Source: Stutzerimonas stutzeri
GTDB taxonomy: Bacteria > Pseudomonadota > Gammaproteobacteria > Pseudomonadales > Pseudomonadaceae
NCBI RefSeq assembly: GCF_002890915.1
Contig: NZ_POUT01000004.1
Location: forward strand, 276,110-340,109
Length of the DNA: 64,000 nt
Direction of reading: 5' to 3'
In this document: one piece after another, positions 19,501 through 34,855 of the stretch
How the letters are laid out: each line of letters starts with the position of its first letter
How positions within the stretch are numbered: position 1 is the stretch's first letter
Program-made: the position numbers and the translations under genes
The notes under the pieces: model-generated
What the model was told of the DNA's origin: nothing
Databases searched by the model: none
Seen by the model: the letters and a program-made list of their open reading frames with translations, nothing else

Positions 19501-20208
19501 TCAAGCCTTGGCCGGCATCGCCACCGCGTTGCGCCTGGCCACCGGCTGCGCCTGCGCGAGCGTGGCATCCTCGACGCCACTATCGGCACGCATGCCCGCC
19601 GCGAGAAAAGGCACCATCATGCGCATGACCTGCTCGATGGAGGTCTTTACGCCGAAGTCGTTCTCGGCGATCGCCCGCAACGCCTTGATGCCCGACATGC
19701 TGAAAGCCGCCGCACCGAGCATGAAATGCACGCGCCAGAACAGCTCGAGGGGAGGAATCGCCGGCGCCGCCTCGTGCACCTTGAGCATGTAGCGGCGGAA
19801 CACCTTGCCATACATATCTTCGAGGTAACGTCGCAGGTGGCCCTGGCTCTGGCTGAAGGACAGCCCCAGCAGGCGCATGAAGATGGACAGGTCGTCGCCG
19901 CTGCGCGGCTTGACCGCCAGCGCCTGCTCGACGAGGATTTCCAGCAGCTCCTCCAGCGTGTCCGGCTTGCTCGTCAAGGCCTCGCGGCGGTCCAGTTCAC
20001 GCTCGAGGCTGACGCAGAAAGGACCGAGAAAACGCGAGAAAACCGCCTGGATCAGCGCCTTCTTCGAGCCGAAGTGGTAATTCACCGCCGCCAGGTTGAC
20101 CCCAGCCTTGCTGGTGATCAGGCGAAGCGAAGTCTCGGCGAAGCCTTTTTCCGCGAACAGCTGTTCCGCTGCATCAAGAATGCGCTCAACTGTTTCCGAC
20201 TGCGCCAT
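19501..20208 (-). CDS. psrA: TetR-family fatty-acid-responsive regulator PsrA
   Basis: 235 residues from the ATG at 20208 (MAQSETVERILDAAEQLF, as I recall the P. aeruginosa protein beginning). The TetR helix-turn-helix is clear: TSLRLITSKAGVNLAAVNYH followed by FGSKKALI. PsrA binds long-chain acyl-CoA/fatty acids, represses its own gene and beta-oxidation genes, and activates rpoS in Pseudomonas. Two PsrA boxes lie immediately upstream. Its likely targets fadBA are 7 kb away on the same strand. The C-terminus is Ala/Arg-rich and probably disordered. Confidence 0.95.
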   Translation of the reverse strand: MAQSETVERILDAAEQLFAEKGFAETSLRLITSKAGVNLAAVNYHFGSKKALIQAVFSRFLGPFCVSLERELDRREALTSKPDTLEELLEILVEQALAVKPRSGDDLSIFMRLLGLSFSQSQGHLRRYLEDMYGKVFRRYMLKVHEAAPAIPPLELFWRVHFMLGAAAFSMSGIKALRAIAENDFGVKTSIEQVMRMMVPFLAAGMRADSGVEDATLAQAQPVARRNAVAMPAKA

Positions 20209-20223
20209 GCCCCCTCCGAAAGA

Positions 20224-20250
20224 CAAACATCCGTTTGAAACTTACGTTTC
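20224..20250. promoter_or_regulatory. Two overlapping PsrA operator boxes
   Basis: CAAAC-ATCC-GTTTG (20224-20237) and GAAAC-TTAC-GTTTC (20237-20250) both match the published PsrA consensus (G/C)AAAC-N2-4-GTTT(G/C) exactly, and share base 20237. They lie 16-42 bases upstream of the psrA start codon, consistent with autorepression. Confidence 0.88.
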
Positions 20251-20353
20251 AGCCACCCACAAGTCAACCATGAAACCCCGCACGAGACTAGCGTCATCGT
20301 CGCAGGGCTTTCTCCCCCGCACCCAGCCGGCCCCGGGACCGGCGAAACAGTCA

Positions 20354-20381
20354 TTGCCAAGGCCCGATCACTGTATATAAT
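20354..20381 (+). promoter_or_regulatory. lexA sigma-70 promoter
   Basis: TTGCCA (20354-20359), a 16-base spacer and TATAAT (20376-20381). The -10 element is embedded in the first SOS box, so LexA binding would block RNA polymerase directly. Confidence 0.75.
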
Positions 20382-20405
20382 CCCAGTCACTGTATAAAAG
20401 AACAG
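20371..20405 (+). promoter_or_regulatory. Tandem LexA (SOS) boxes upstream of lexA-sulA
   Basis: Box 1 is CTG-N10-CAG at 20371-20386 (CTGTATATAATCCCAG). Box 2 is CTG-N10-CAG at 20390-20405 (CTGTATAAAAGAACAG). Two closely spaced boxes are typical for self-repressed lexA genes. Confidence 0.93.
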
Positions 20406-20413
20406 AGACCGCC

Positions 20414-21022
20414 ATGATCAAGCTGACGCCCCGCCAGTCGGAAATCCTCGCCTTCATCAAGCGTTGCCTGGAAGACAATGGCTACCCGCCTACCCGCGCG
20501 GAAATCGCCCAGGAGCTCGGCTTCAAGTCCCCCAATGCGGCCGAGGAGCATCTCAAGGCGCTCGCCCGCAAAGGCGCCATCGAGATGACGCCCGGCGCTT
20601 CCCGCGGGATACGTATTCCCGACTTCGAACCCGCCCCCCAGGAATCCGGTCTGCCGATCATCGGCCGCGTCGCGGCGGGCGCTCCGATCCTGGCCCAGCA
20701 GCATGTCGAGGAATCCTGCCAGATCAACCCCACTTTTTTCCATCCACGCGCCGATTATCTACTGCGTGTTCATGGCATGAGCATGAAGGACATCGGCATT
20801 TTCGATGGCGACCTGTTGGCCGTGCACACCACCCGTGAAGCACGCAATGGCCAGATCGTGGTCGCGCGGGTCGGCGACGAGGTTACCGTCAAGCGCTTCA
20901 AGCGCGACGGCAAGAAAGTCTGGCTACTGGCGGAAAACCCGGAATTCGCCCCCATCGAGGTCGATCTCGAACATCAGGAATTGGTGATAGAAGGCTTGAG
21001 CGTCGGCGTCATACGCCGCTAA
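20414..21022 (+). CDS. lexA: LexA repressor/protease
   Basis: 202 residues. N-terminal winged helix ([42 protein letters not shown]) and a C-terminal S24 latent protease. The autocleavage bond Ala88-Gly89 is in RVAAGAP; the catalytic dyad is Ser123 (GMSMKD) and Lys160 (EVTVKR). It represses the SOS regulon and is inactivated by RecA filaments. sulA begins 10 bases after the stop and is presumably in the same SOS-induced transcript. Confidence 0.98.
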   Translation: MIKLTPRQSEILAFIKRCLEDNGYPPTRAEIAQELGFKSPNAAEEHLKALARKGAIEMTPGASRGIRIPDFEPAPQESGLPIIGRVAAGAPILAQQHVEESCQINPTFFHPRADYLLRVHGMSMKDIGIFDGDLLAVHTTREARNGQIVVARVGDEVTVKRFKRDGKKVWLLAENPEFAPIEVDLEHQELVIEGLSVGVIRR

Positions 21023-21032
21023 GGAGAGGTTC

Positions 21033-21503
21033 ATGCAGTACCAGACCAGCACTTCCCGGCCACAACTTTCCCTGTTCGACGGCGTCATCGCCCATAGCCT
21101 GACGCCCTTCGGCGAGATGAAGCCACGCAGCAAGCCCGAGCAGGAACACCTGAGCGAACTGAGCCTCAGCGGCAGCAGTGAACATTGCCACCTGCTGCTC
21201 GCGCCCATCCTGCGCGAACTCGGTGATGCCGCGGACAGCCGCTGGCTGACCCTGATCGCCCCGCCCGCCTTTCTCTCGCAGAACTGGCTGCGCAAGTGCG
21301 GGCTGAACCGTGAACGCATCATCCTGCTGCAGCCACGCGACGCCGAAGGCGCACTCGGGCTCGCCTGCAAGGCGCTCGCTTCGGGCTGCAGCCACACCGT
21401 CGTCAGTTGGCTCGGGCAACTCGACGCCCTCACCCGCAACAAGCTGCGCGCCTCCGCCGCGCTTGGCGAAGCGCAAAGCCTCAATATCCGCCTGGGTTGT
21501 TGA
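21033..21503 (+). CDS. sulA: SOS cell-division inhibitor SulA
   Basis: 156 residues, RecA-like fold without ATPase motifs. Recognisable segments are LLLAPILRELGDAADSRWLTLIAPP, NWLRKCGLNRERIILLQP and SGCSHTVVSWLG. It binds FtsZ and blocks septation after DNA damage. Strong Shine-Dalgarno (AAGGAGAGG). Direct coupling to lexA is the normal arrangement in Pseudomonas, unlike E. coli, where sulA is unlinked. Confidence 0.95.
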   Translation: MQYQTSTSRPQLSLFDGVIAHSLTPFGEMKPRSKPEQEHLSELSLSGSSEHCHLLLAPILRELGDAADSRWLTLIAPPAFLSQNWLRKCGLNRERIILLQPRDAEGALGLACKALASGCSHTVVSWLGQLDALTRNKLRASAALGEAQSLNIRLGC

Positions 21504-21578
21504 GTCGCAAAGCACAGGGAACGTGCTGCCCTCCTCCGAAGCAGGCCCTCGACCTGCTGCCACCGACCGCCTCCCGCC

Positions 21579-21815
21579 TCAATGCAGAACGCGCGGTTCC
21601 TCGTCCTCCCGCTCGAAATCGCCTTCCGTCATGCGGCCGGCCATCTGCACCCCGACATTGAACATTGCCTTGGCGATCTCGACATGCTGCCCCTGCAGGA
21701 ACAACTTGGCATCATCGGAGAAATCCAGCGTGACCAGCACCTCCTCGTCCTCGGCGCGGCGAAGCACGATGCGCCCGTCGGGTAGCTCGACGATTTCCAG
21801 AAAAGATGTAGGCAT
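21579..21815 (-). CDS. Conserved small acidic protein (PA3009-like)
   Basis: 78 residues with GGAG upstream of the ATG. Pattern: a short beta unit (FLEIVELPDGRIVLRRAEDEEVLVTLDFS), an amphipathic helix (HVEIAKAMFNVGVQMAG) and an acidic tail (EREDEEP). Conserved downstream of sulA in pseudomonads as far as I recall. No TM, no catalytic motif, function unknown. It is convergent with sulA, 75 bases apart. Confidence 0.8.
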   Translation of the reverse strand: MPTSFLEIVELPDGRIVLRRAEDEEVLVTLDFSDDAKLFLQGQHVEIAKAMFNVGVQMAGRMTEGDFEREDEEPRVLH

Positions 21816-22003
21816 GGATCAGCTCCGCATGAAAGGCGGGCATTGTACCAGCCGACTACCGACAGAACAGCTGTTGGCCGACCGAAGCAGGTCTTCATTG
21901 CCTCCCATCGGAAGAGCGATCATGCACGCGGCAATGCCAACAACGTAGGATGTGCTGAAAAAGAAAGTGGGCGTCTCGATGCGCCCCGAGAACAGGACTG
22001 CAC

Positions 22004-22843
22004 ATGACGATCCGCACCTTGCTGCTCACCACCCTGGCCATGCTTGCATTCGCCGGCAACTCGATTCTTTGCCGCATTGCCCTGAGGGACACCGGCATGG
22101 ACCCTGCCAGTTTTACCGGGCTGCGTATATTCGCCGGAGCAATCGCGCTCTGGCTGCTGCTGCGCATCCGTCGGCCCAACCAACCGCTGAGCGGAGACTG
22201 GCTCAGTGCGTGCGCCCTGTTCGCCTATGCCGCGAGCTTCTCCTTCGCCTATCTCAGCCTGGATGCGGGGGCCGGTGCGCTGCTGCTGTTCGGCGCGGTG
22301 CAGCTGAGCATGCTGGCCTGGGGCTTGCTGAAGGGCGAGCGGTTCAGCCGAGGGCAGATAATCGGCCTGCTGCTCGCCCTGAGCGGGTTGCTGATCCTGT
22401 TGCTGCCGGGAAGCCGCGCACCGGCGCTCGGTGGTGCCCTGCTGATGCTGCTGTCAGGTGTGGCCTGGGGCGTGTATTCGCTGCGGGGACGGGCGGCCAG
22501 CAACCCGCTCGCGGCAACCGCGGGCAACTTCGCCAGGGCCGTTCCATTCGCAGCGCTGCTGTGCCTCATCCTGATGGGGCAGCAGCAATGGGATCGGGCC
22601 GGCGTGGTCTATGCGCTACTCTCCGGCGCACTGACATCGGGAATCGGCTACGCCATCTGGTACGCGGCCATACCCGGCCTGGTGGCGATACAAGCTGCCA
22701 GCGTACAGCTCAGCGTACCCCTGCTCACCGCAATTGCCGGCGCCCTGCTGCTGGGGGAGGCGCTGACGGCAACGCTGCTCATCTCCGGCGCGGCCATACT
22801 CGGCGGCATCGCCCTGGTGCTGAGGATCAGGTACCGCGCATGA
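22004..22843 (+). CDS. DMT-superfamily (EamA) transporter
   Basis: 279 residues with about ten TM helices in two EamA repeats. The first starts MLAFAGNSILCRIALRDTG and the second near LLSGVAWGVYSLRGR. The C-terminus ends with TLLISGAAILGGIALVLRIRYR. Members export amino acids, nucleosides or other metabolites; no residue here fixes the substrate. AGGA precedes the ATG. It is inserted between the PA3009-like and DUF6586 genes and is convergent with the latter; I do not recall it at this position in P. aeruginosa. Confidence 0.88.
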   Translation: MTIRTLLLTTLAMLAFAGNSILCRIALRDTGMDPASFTGLRIFAGAIALWLLLRIRRPNQPLSGDWLSACALFAYAASFSFAYLSLDAGAGALLLFGAVQLSMLAWGLLKGERFSRGQIIGLLLALSGLLILLLPGSRAPALGGALLMLLSGVAWGVYSLRGRAASNPLAATAGNFARAVPFAALLCLILMGQQQWDRAGVVYALLSGALTSGIGYAIWYAAIPGLVAIQAASVQLSVPLLTAIAGALLLGEALTATLLISGAAILGGIALVLRIRYRA

Positions 22844-22861
22844 TGCCGCGGCGGGCGCGTC

Positions 22862-23380
22862 TCACCACTCCGTCAGCGATTCACGAAAGCGCAACGCCAA
22901 GCCCTTGAGGTTCTGCCGCCAGGCCTCCAGTTCGGCCCGTGGCAAGGGCGGGACTTCCTCTTCGAGACTGACCGCCTCGATCAGCGGCTGGCGCGGATCG
23001 GTCTTGACCTTCGCCGGCGCCCGTGGCGCCTCGAACAGCGCGTCATAGGCATCGAGCAGTTGAGACAGCCAGGTATCCGGCTGCTCGGACAACTCCAGCA
23101 GTTCGGCAAGTTCGGGGCTCGGCGCGGCTTCGAGCACGTCACGGGTGAGGAACGCCGCCACCGCGCGGGCACCCGCGCCGGACGTGCGATAGTAGCCGGC
23201 GATCTCGTGGCACAGCCCCAGCAGAGCGCCGTAGAGATGGAACAGGCAGGCTTCGCGCTCGGCCTGGATCAACCCCTGGGAGTTCAGCGACGCGGCCTCT
23301 TCGGCCTTGCGCCAGCTATCCAGCGACAGGCCGGCGAAAAAGATCTTCTGGTTGGTGCGGGTGTAGAGCTCGTGAGCCAT
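22862..23380 (-). CDS. DUF6586 family protein (PA3010-like)
   Basis: 172 residues from the ATG at 23380 (MAHELYTRTNQKIFFAGLSLDSW). Mostly helical, soluble, with the hallmark EREACLFHLYGALLGLCHEIAGYYR and a C-terminal LEAWRQNLKGLALRFRESLTEW. Sits directly downstream of topA on the same strand in pseudomonads. No function is known; co-conservation with topA hints at a role in nucleic-acid or nucleoid physiology, but this is guesswork. Confidence 0.82.
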   Translation of the reverse strand: MAHELYTRTNQKIFFAGLSLDSWRKAEEAASLNSQGLIQAEREACLFHLYGALLGLCHEIAGYYRTSGAGARAVAAFLTRDVLEAAPSPELAELLELSEQPDTWLSQLLDAYDALFEAPRAPAKVKTDPRQPLIEAVSLEEEVPPLPRAELEAWRQNLKGLALRFRESLTEW

Positions 23381-23549
23381 GGGATGCTCTCCGAAAAGGG
23401 GATGTTGCAGAGAATGAACCTTCGCGCGGCATCGCGCCAATAGCACGTCCGTGTCACTGGGGGGGGATAACGGAAGCTGGCCACGGCGCCGGTATCGAAG
23501 CGCGCCGGCCCAAGCGCCCGCTCATCGGACACCGGGCCGGCAAGGCCTG

Positions 23550-26150
23550 TCAGCGCTTGTCTTCGACCTTCCATTTGCCGCCGTCGTAGAAGGCCTTCCA
23601 GCCGGTGGGCTTGCCGTTGACCTCGGACTGGACGTACTGCTCCTTGCTCTTGCGGCTGTAGCGGATCACTGCCGGACGGCCTTCCGGGTCCTGCCGCGGC
23701 GCCTCGAGCAGGAAGTGATACTTCGGATCGATCTCATCCTTGTGCGGGATCAGCTCCTGCACCAGCGGCGCGCGGGTTTCGCGGTTCTTCGGGAACTGGC
23801 TGGCGGCGAGGAACAGCCCCGAAGCGCCGTCGCGCAGCACGTAGGTGTCGTCGACCTTCTCGCAGCGCAGTTCCGGCATCTTCACCGCATCCATCTTCGG
23901 CGGCGCCGGCTCACCGTTCTTCAGCAGCTTGCGGGTGTTCTTGCACTCGGCATTGGTGCAGCCGAAGAACTTGCCGAAACGGCCGGTCTTGAGCTGCATT
24001 TCACTGCCGCACTTGTCGCATTCCAGGCTCGGCCCCTCGTAGCCCTTGATGCGGTACTGGCCCTTCTCGATTTCATAACCGGAGCAATCCGGGTTGTTGC
24101 CGCAGATATGCAGTTTCTGCGTCTCGTCGAGCAGATAGGCATCCATTGCGGTGCTGCAGATCGGGCAGCGACGCTTGCCAAGCAGCACGCGGGACTCGGA
24201 CTCGCCCTCGTCATCGGCGGCGATCTCGTCACCTGGGATCAGGTTGACCGTCGACTTGCAGCGCTCCTTCGGCGGCAGGCTGTAGCCGGAGCAGCCGAGG
24301 AACACACCGGTCGAAGCGGTGCGGATCATCATCGGCCGGCCACAGACCTTGCACGGGATGTCGGTCAGCGTCGGCTGGTTGGCGCGCATGCCGTTCTCGC
24401 TGGCCTCGGCGACTTCCAGTTTCTTGCGGAAATCGCCGTAGAACTCGTCGAGCACGTGCTTCCAGTCGCGCTCGCCCTGGGCGACGTCGTCCAGGTGCTC
24501 TTCCATGCCGGCGGTGAAGCCGTAGTCCATCAGGTTGTTGAAGCTCTCGGAGAGGCGTTCGGTGACGATGTCGCCCATCTTCTCCGAGTAGAAACGACGG
24601 TTGTGCAGCGAGACGTAGCCGCGATCCTGGATGGTCGAAATGATCGCCGCGTAGGTCGACGGCCGGCCGATGCCACGCTTCTCCATTTCCTTGACCAGGC
24701 TGGCTTCGGAATAGCGCGCCGGCGGCTTGGTGAAGTGCTGGCTCGGATCGAGCTTGAGCAGCTTCATGTCGTCGCCCTTGTTCATTTCCGGTAGCACGTC
24801 GTCCTCGCCGGCCTTGCTCTGCTGCGGCATGACTTTGGTGTAGCCGTCGAACTTGAGGATGCGGCCCTTGGCGCGCAGCTCGAAGTCACCGGCGCTGACC
24901 GTCACGCTGGTGGACAGGTACTGCGCTGGCGGCATCTGGCAGGCAACGAACTGGCGCCAGATCAGCTCATACAGGCGCTCGGCGTCGCGCTCCATGCCGG
25001 ACAGCTGGTTGGGCCGCAGGTTGACGTCGGACGGGCGGATCGCCTCGTGCGCCTCCTGAGCGCCCTCCTTGCTCGAATAGACGTTGGGCTTCTCGGGCAG
25101 GTATTTGTTGCCGAACTCGTCCTCGATGAAGCCGCGCACCATGGCGATGGCGTCGGCCGAGAGGTTGGTCGAGTCGGTACGCATGTAGGTGATGTAGCCC
25201 GCCTCGTAGAGCCGCTGGGCCATCATCATGGTCTTCTTCACGCCGAAGCCCAGGCGATTGCTCGCCGCCTGCTGCAGGGTCGAGGTGATGAAAGGCGCCG
25301 ACGGCTTGCTGCTGGTCGGCTTGTCCTCGCGCTTGCTGACGCTGTACTTCGCGCCCTTGAGCTTCTCCAGCGCGGCATTGGCCTGCGCCTCGTTCAGCGG
25401 CTTGAAGGCCTCGCCGTTCTCGCGGGCGACTTCGAAACGCACCTTGGCCTGCTGCGCGGTGGCCAGGTCGGCATGCACTTCCCAGTATTCTTCCGGAACG
25501 AAGGCGCGGATTTCACGCTCGCGCTCGACCACCAGCTTCACCGCCACCGACTGCACACGGCCAGCAGACAGCCCACGGGCGATCTTCGCCCAGAGCAGCG
25601 GCGAAACCATGTAGCCGACCACGCGGTCGAGGAAGCGCCGCGCCTGCTGCGCGTTGACCCGGTTCAGGTCGAGCTCGCCGGGCTCGGCGAAGGCTTCCTG
25701 GATCGCCTTCTTGGTGATCTCGTTGAACACCACGCGCTTGTAGCGGCTGTCGTCGCCACCGATGGACTCGCGCAGGTGCCAGGCGATGGCCTCCCCTTCC
25801 CTATCCAAGTCGGTCGCGAGATAGATGGTGTCGGCTTCCTTGGCCAGGCGGCGCAGTTCCTCGATCACCTTCTCCTTGCCGGGCAGGATCTCGTACTTGG
25901 CCTTCCAGCCGTGCTCGGGGTCGACGCCCATGCGCGCGACCAACTGGCGCTTGGCCTTTTCCTTGGGCGACAGCGCAGGCGCCTCGGCGGCGGCCTTGCC
26001 GCGCTTGACCGGCTCCTTGCTGGCCGAACCGCTGGTGGGGAGGTCGCGGATATGGCCGATACTCGACTTCACCACGTACTGGTTACCCAAATACTTGTTG
26101 ATTGTCTTGGCCTTGGCCGGTGATTCCACGATGACCAGCGATTTACCCAT
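23550..26150 (-). CDS. topA: DNA topoisomerase I
   Basis: 866 residues from the ATG at 26150 ([20 protein letters not shown]). Type IA enzyme that relaxes negative supercoils. The TOPRIM domain (about 1-140) has [14 protein letters not shown]; the active-site Tyr is in [13 protein letters not shown]; the core ends with [12 protein letters not shown]. Three C-terminal Cys4 zinc fingers follow (CKVCG...; CPICS...; CDKCG...), then a basic tail. The bases just before the ATG are pyrimidine-rich; the nearest Shine-Dalgarno-like AGGAA is about 11 bases away, so initiation may be modest. Confidence 0.97.
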   Translation of the reverse strand: MGKSLVIVESPAKAKTINKYLGNQYVVKSSIGHIRDLPTSGSASKEPVKRGKAAAEAPALSPKEKAKRQLVARMGVDPEHGWKAKYEILPGKEKVIEELRRLAKEADTIYLATDLDREGEAIAWHLRESIGGDDSRYKRVVFNEITKKAIQEAFAEPGELDLNRVNAQQARRFLDRVVGYMVSPLLWAKIARGLSAGRVQSVAVKLVVEREREIRAFVPEEYWEVHADLATAQQAKVRFEVARENGEAFKPLNEAQANAALEKLKGAKYSVSKREDKPTSSKPSAPFITSTLQQAASNRLGFGVKKTMMMAQRLYEAGYITYMRTDSTNLSADAIAMVRGFIEDEFGNKYLPEKPNVYSSKEGAQEAHEAIRPSDVNLRPNQLSGMERDAERLYELIWRQFVACQMPPAQYLSTSVTVSAGDFELRAKGRILKFDGYTKVMPQQSKAGEDDVLPEMNKGDDMKLLKLDPSQHFTKPPARYSEASLVKEMEKRGIGRPSTYAAIISTIQDRGYVSLHNRRFYSEKMGDIVTERLSESFNNLMDYGFTAGMEEHLDDVAQGERDWKHVLDEFYGDFRKKLEVAEASENGMRANQPTLTDIPCKVCGRPMMIRTASTGVFLGCSGYSLPPKERCKSTVNLIPGDEIAADDEGESESRVLLGKRRCPICSTAMDAYLLDETQKLHICGNNPDCSGYEIEKGQYRIKGYEGPSLECDKCGSEMQLKTGRFGKFFGCTNAECKNTRKLLKNGEPAPPKMDAVKMPELRCEKVDDTYVLRDGASGLFLAASQFPKNRETRAPLVQELIPHKDEIDPKYHFLLEAPRQDPEGRPAVIRYSRKSKEQYVQSEVNGKPTGWKAFYDGGKWKVEDKR

Positions 26151-26434
26151 GGAGAGGAGAGTTCCTGAATCGAGAGGTGAACAGAGGCGACGCTTCGGCA
26201 GTGTGAATACCCGTGCCAGCGGCGGTCGGCAAGGCATCAGCGAACGCTAGCGCGGAATTTGCGAACGGCGGCCCACAAGCCTGCCCGTTATCCCCCGATG
26301 ACGTCTGGCGCGAATCAGCACCACTGAATGCCGGTAAACCGGACGCTGAAGGTTTCGCTCTGTCTAAAAAGCACCGCTATATATAGTGGCGATGGAGGTG
26401 AGGTCAAGCGCGAGCCTGCTGGCCGCATGCCAGC

Positions 26435-26668
26435 TCAACCCTCAAAAAGGCTCGGCTCGACCTCGATCAAGGCGAACCGCGGGACGGTTTCGCCATTGAC
26501 ATCGACGGTTTCGCTGAACATCGACAGCGGCCGAACCCAGAGGCCACGTTCCCCGTACAGCGCCTGATAGAACACCATCGGCTCTTCCGTCTCGGAATGC
26601 CGCGCCACGGCGAATACGCGGTATTCGGGGCCCTTGTAGTGGCGATAACGCCCCGGCTGCAACTGCAT
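26435..26668 (-). CDS. DUF1653 small protein
   Basis: 77 residues from the ATG at 26668, with GGAGG upstream. Signature GRYRHYKGPEYRVFAVARHSETEEPMVFYQALYG and WVRPLSMFSETV are diagnostic of DUF1653, a small SH3-like beta fold of unknown function. The in-frame extension to 26740 runs through the fadBA terminator and is unlikely to be translated. Same strand as fadBA but separated from it by that terminator. Confidence 0.9.
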   Translation of the reverse strand: MQLQPGRYRHYKGPEYRVFAVARHSETEEPMVFYQALYGERGLWVRPLSMFSETVDVNGETVPRFALIEVEPSLFEG

Positions 26669-26690
26669 GCCTACCTCCACGCAACGACAA

Positions 26691-26719
26691 AAAAGAAAAA
26701 CCGGGGCACCAGGCCCCGG
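26691..26719 (-). terminator. fadBA terminator
   Basis: On the minus strand a perfect 7-bp GC stem (26719-26713 with 26707-26701, 5-base loop) is followed by a T-rich run. It lies about 80 bases beyond the fadA stop. Confidence 0.88.
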
Positions 26720-26801
26720 CTTCCATGCACCGGCTGACAAACTCTGCCCGCGAACCTGCGGGCGCGGCTATCAGCCTAGCGCAGTCATTTGCATCTGTCT
26801 G

Positions 26802-30570
<3,769 letters not shown>

Positions 30571-32604
30571 ATGTCCCAAGCCCCCATCGCCCGCGCCGAC
30601 ACCGGCACCGACCCTTACCGCTGGCTGGAGAATCGCGACGCCGAGGACGTGCTCGCCTATCTCAAGGCGGAGAATGCCTATCTCGAGGAGCAGCTCGCCG
30701 ACCAGGCCGAACTGCGCGAAACGCTGTTCCAGGAAATCAAGAGCCGCATCCGCGAAACCGATCTGTCGCTGCCCTCGCCCTGGGGTCCGTGGCTGTACTA
30801 CCAGCGCACCACCGCCGGCGACGAGTACCCTCGCCACTACCGCTGCCCGCGCCCGCTGGACGGCTCGCTGACCGTCGATGAAAGCGCCGAGCAGCTGCTG
30901 CTCGACCCCAACGAACTGGCCGGTGGCGGTTTTCTTTCGCTCGGCGCGTTCAGCATCAGCCAGGACCACAGCAAGCTGGCCTACAGCCTCGACCGCGAGG
31001 GCGACGAGATCTACCGGCTATTTGTCAAGGACCTGGCCAGTGGCGAAGTCAGCGCCCTGCCCTTCGACGACTGCGACGGCAGCATGACCTGGGCCAACGA
31101 CAGCCAGACCCTGTTCTATGGCGAGCTGGACGACACCCACCGCCCGCACAAGATTTACCGCCACCGCCTTGGCGATACGGACAGCAGCGAGGTTTATCAC
31201 GACCCGGACGGGCGCTTCTTCGTGCATTGCTACCGCGCCAGCTCCGAGCGCCAGCTGGTCATCCTTTCCCACAGCAAGACCACCAGCGAAGCCTGGGTGC
31301 TCCCGGCCGACGAGCCGCAGGGCCAGTGGACCTGCCTGGCGCCGCGCCAGGAGGAGCACGAATACTTCCCCGATCACGGCCTCTACGAAGGCCAGTGGAG
31401 CTGGTTGATCCGCAGCAACCAGGCCGGGATCAACTTCGCCCTGTATCGTGCCGACGAGGCGCGAGCGGGTCGCGAGCACTGGCAGGAGCTGGTGCCGCAC
31501 AGCGACACGGTGATGCTCGAGGACGTCAGCCTGAATGCCGAGGCAATCACCCTCACCCTGCGCGAAAGCGGCCTACCCGTGATCGAGGTGCGGCCGCAGG
31601 GCGTCCAGCCCTATCGCCTGCAGTTGCCCGATGCGGCCTACAGCCTGCACGTGCAGCACAACCTGGAATTCACCAGCACGGTGATCCGCCTGCGCTACGA
31701 GGCGCTCAACCGCCCGGCGCAGATCCGCCAGCTGACCCTGGCCGATGGCACCCAGGCCGTACTCAAGGAAACTCCGGTGGAAGGGCCGTTCGACGCCGAC
31801 GCCTACGAAAGCCGGCGCATCTGGGCCACCGCCGAGGACGGCACGCGAATCCCGATCAGCCTGGTGGCGCACCGCGACAGCTTCGGCAAGCCGGCGCCGC
31901 TCTATCTCTACGGCTACGGCGCCTATGGCCACAGCCTCGACCCCTGGTTCTCGCACGCGCGGCTGTCGCTGCTCGACCGCGGTTTCGTCTTCGCCATCGC
32001 CCACGTGCGCGGCGGTGGCGATCTCGGCGAGGCCTGGTACCGCGCCGGCAAGCTGGAGCACAAGCCGAACACCTTCAACGACTTCATCGCCTGCGCCGAG
32101 AAGCTGCTGGCCGACGGCTACACCACGCCGCAGCGCCTGGCCATCAGTGGCGGCAGCGCCGGCGGGCTGCTGATCGGCGCGGTGCTCAACCTGCGCCCGG
32201 AGCTGTTCGGCGCCGCCATCGCCGAGGTGCCCTTCGTCGACGTGCTCAACACCATGCTCAACGCCGACCTGCCGCTGACCGTGACCGAGTACGACGAATG
32301 GGGCGATCCCAACCAACCCGAGGTGCACGAGCGGATCAAGGCCTATGCGCCCTACGAGAACGTCCGCGCCCAGGCCTACCCGGCGCTGCTGGCGGTGGCC
32401 GGCTACAACGACAGCCGCGTGCAGTACTGGGAAGCGGCCAAGTGGGTGGCCAAGCTGCGCGCCACCCGCAGCGACGACAACCTGCTGCTGCTCAAGACCG
32501 AGTTCGGCGCCGGCCATGGCGGCATGAGCGGGCGCTACCAGGCGCTCAGGGACGTGGCGCTGGAATATGCGTTCATCCTCAAGGTGTTCGGTATGGCCGG
32601 GTAG
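30571..32604 (+). CDS. ptrB: Oligopeptidase B / prolyl-oligopeptidase family S9A
   Basis: 677 residues from the ATG at 30571, preceded by GGAG. A seven-bladed propeller occupies about residues 70-400 and an alpha/beta-hydrolase catalytic domain the rest. The nucleophile Ser is in ISGGSAGGLL, the Asp in VAGYNDSRVQY and the His in GAGHGGMSGR. S9A oligopeptidase B cleaves short peptides after Arg/Lys. The propeller gates access so only oligopeptides enter. No signal peptide. Convergent with acsA. The specificity call (B rather than prolyl) rests on overall similarity such as YGYGAYGHS and HVRGGGDLG. Confidence 0.92.
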   Translation: MSQAPIARADTGTDPYRWLENRDAEDVLAYLKAENAYLEEQLADQAELRETLFQEIKSRIRETDLSLPSPWGPWLYYQRTTAGDEYPRHYRCPRPLDGSLTVDESAEQLLLDPNELAGGGFLSLGAFSISQDHSKLAYSLDREGDEIYRLFVKDLASGEVSALPFDDCDGSMTWANDSQTLFYGELDDTHRPHKIYRHRLGDTDSSEVYHDPDGRFFVHCYRASSERQLVILSHSKTTSEAWVLPADEPQGQWTCLAPRQEEHEYFPDHGLYEGQWSWLIRSNQAGINFALYRADEARAGREHWQELVPHSDTVMLEDVSLNAEAITLTLRESGLPVIEVRPQGVQPYRLQLPDAAYSLHVQHNLEFTSTVIRLRYEALNRPAQIRQLTLADGTQAVLKETPVEGPFDADAYESRRIWATAEDGTRIPISLVAHRDSFGKPAPLYLYGYGAYGHSLDPWFSHARLSLLDRGFVFAIAHVRGGGDLGEAWYRAGKLEHKPNTFNDFIACAEKLLADGYTTPQRLAISGGSAGGLLIGAVLNLRPELFGAAIAEVPFVDVLNTMLNADLPLTVTEYDEWGDPNQPEVHERIKAYAPYENVRAQAYPALLAVAGYNDSRVQYWEAAKWVAKLRATRSDDNLLLLKTEFGAGHGGMSGRYQALRDVALEYAFILKVFGMAG

Positions 32605-32778
32605 CGTCGGCACCCGGGGCGGTTCGGGTAATTGGAGCGGGCGGAGTTGCAGGCTGTCCACTGGAGCCTTCCGACGCCGAGCTGCAGCGACCGAGGGACA
32701 ATGCCCAGGCCGCCACCGGCAGCGACACGCTGAGGACGCCCCCGGCCGGGGGCTAGCGCAGGCGGGCCTACGGCCCGT

Positions 32779-32856
32779 ATCGCCGCGGGGTCGCGCCTCC
32801 CACGGGGTCCGCTGTGGGCTCGCTGCTTTTTGTGGGAGGCGCGACCTCGCGGCGAT
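32779..32856. repeat. REP-type inverted pair between convergent ptrB and acsA
   Basis: Arms 32779-32803 and 32832-32856 are 25 nt each and complementary at 24 positions (core TCGCGCCTCCCAC). The 28-base loop ends in a T-run (TTTTT). The position between two convergent genes suits a bidirectional terminator. Units of the GTGGGAGGCGCGACC type are scattered through P. stutzeri-like genomes, as I recall. Confidence 0.85.
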
Positions 32857-32899
32857 GCTTTTGGCAGACCAAGCGAACGGTACTGCCCGACGCCATCCC

Positions 32900-34855
<1,956 letters not shown>

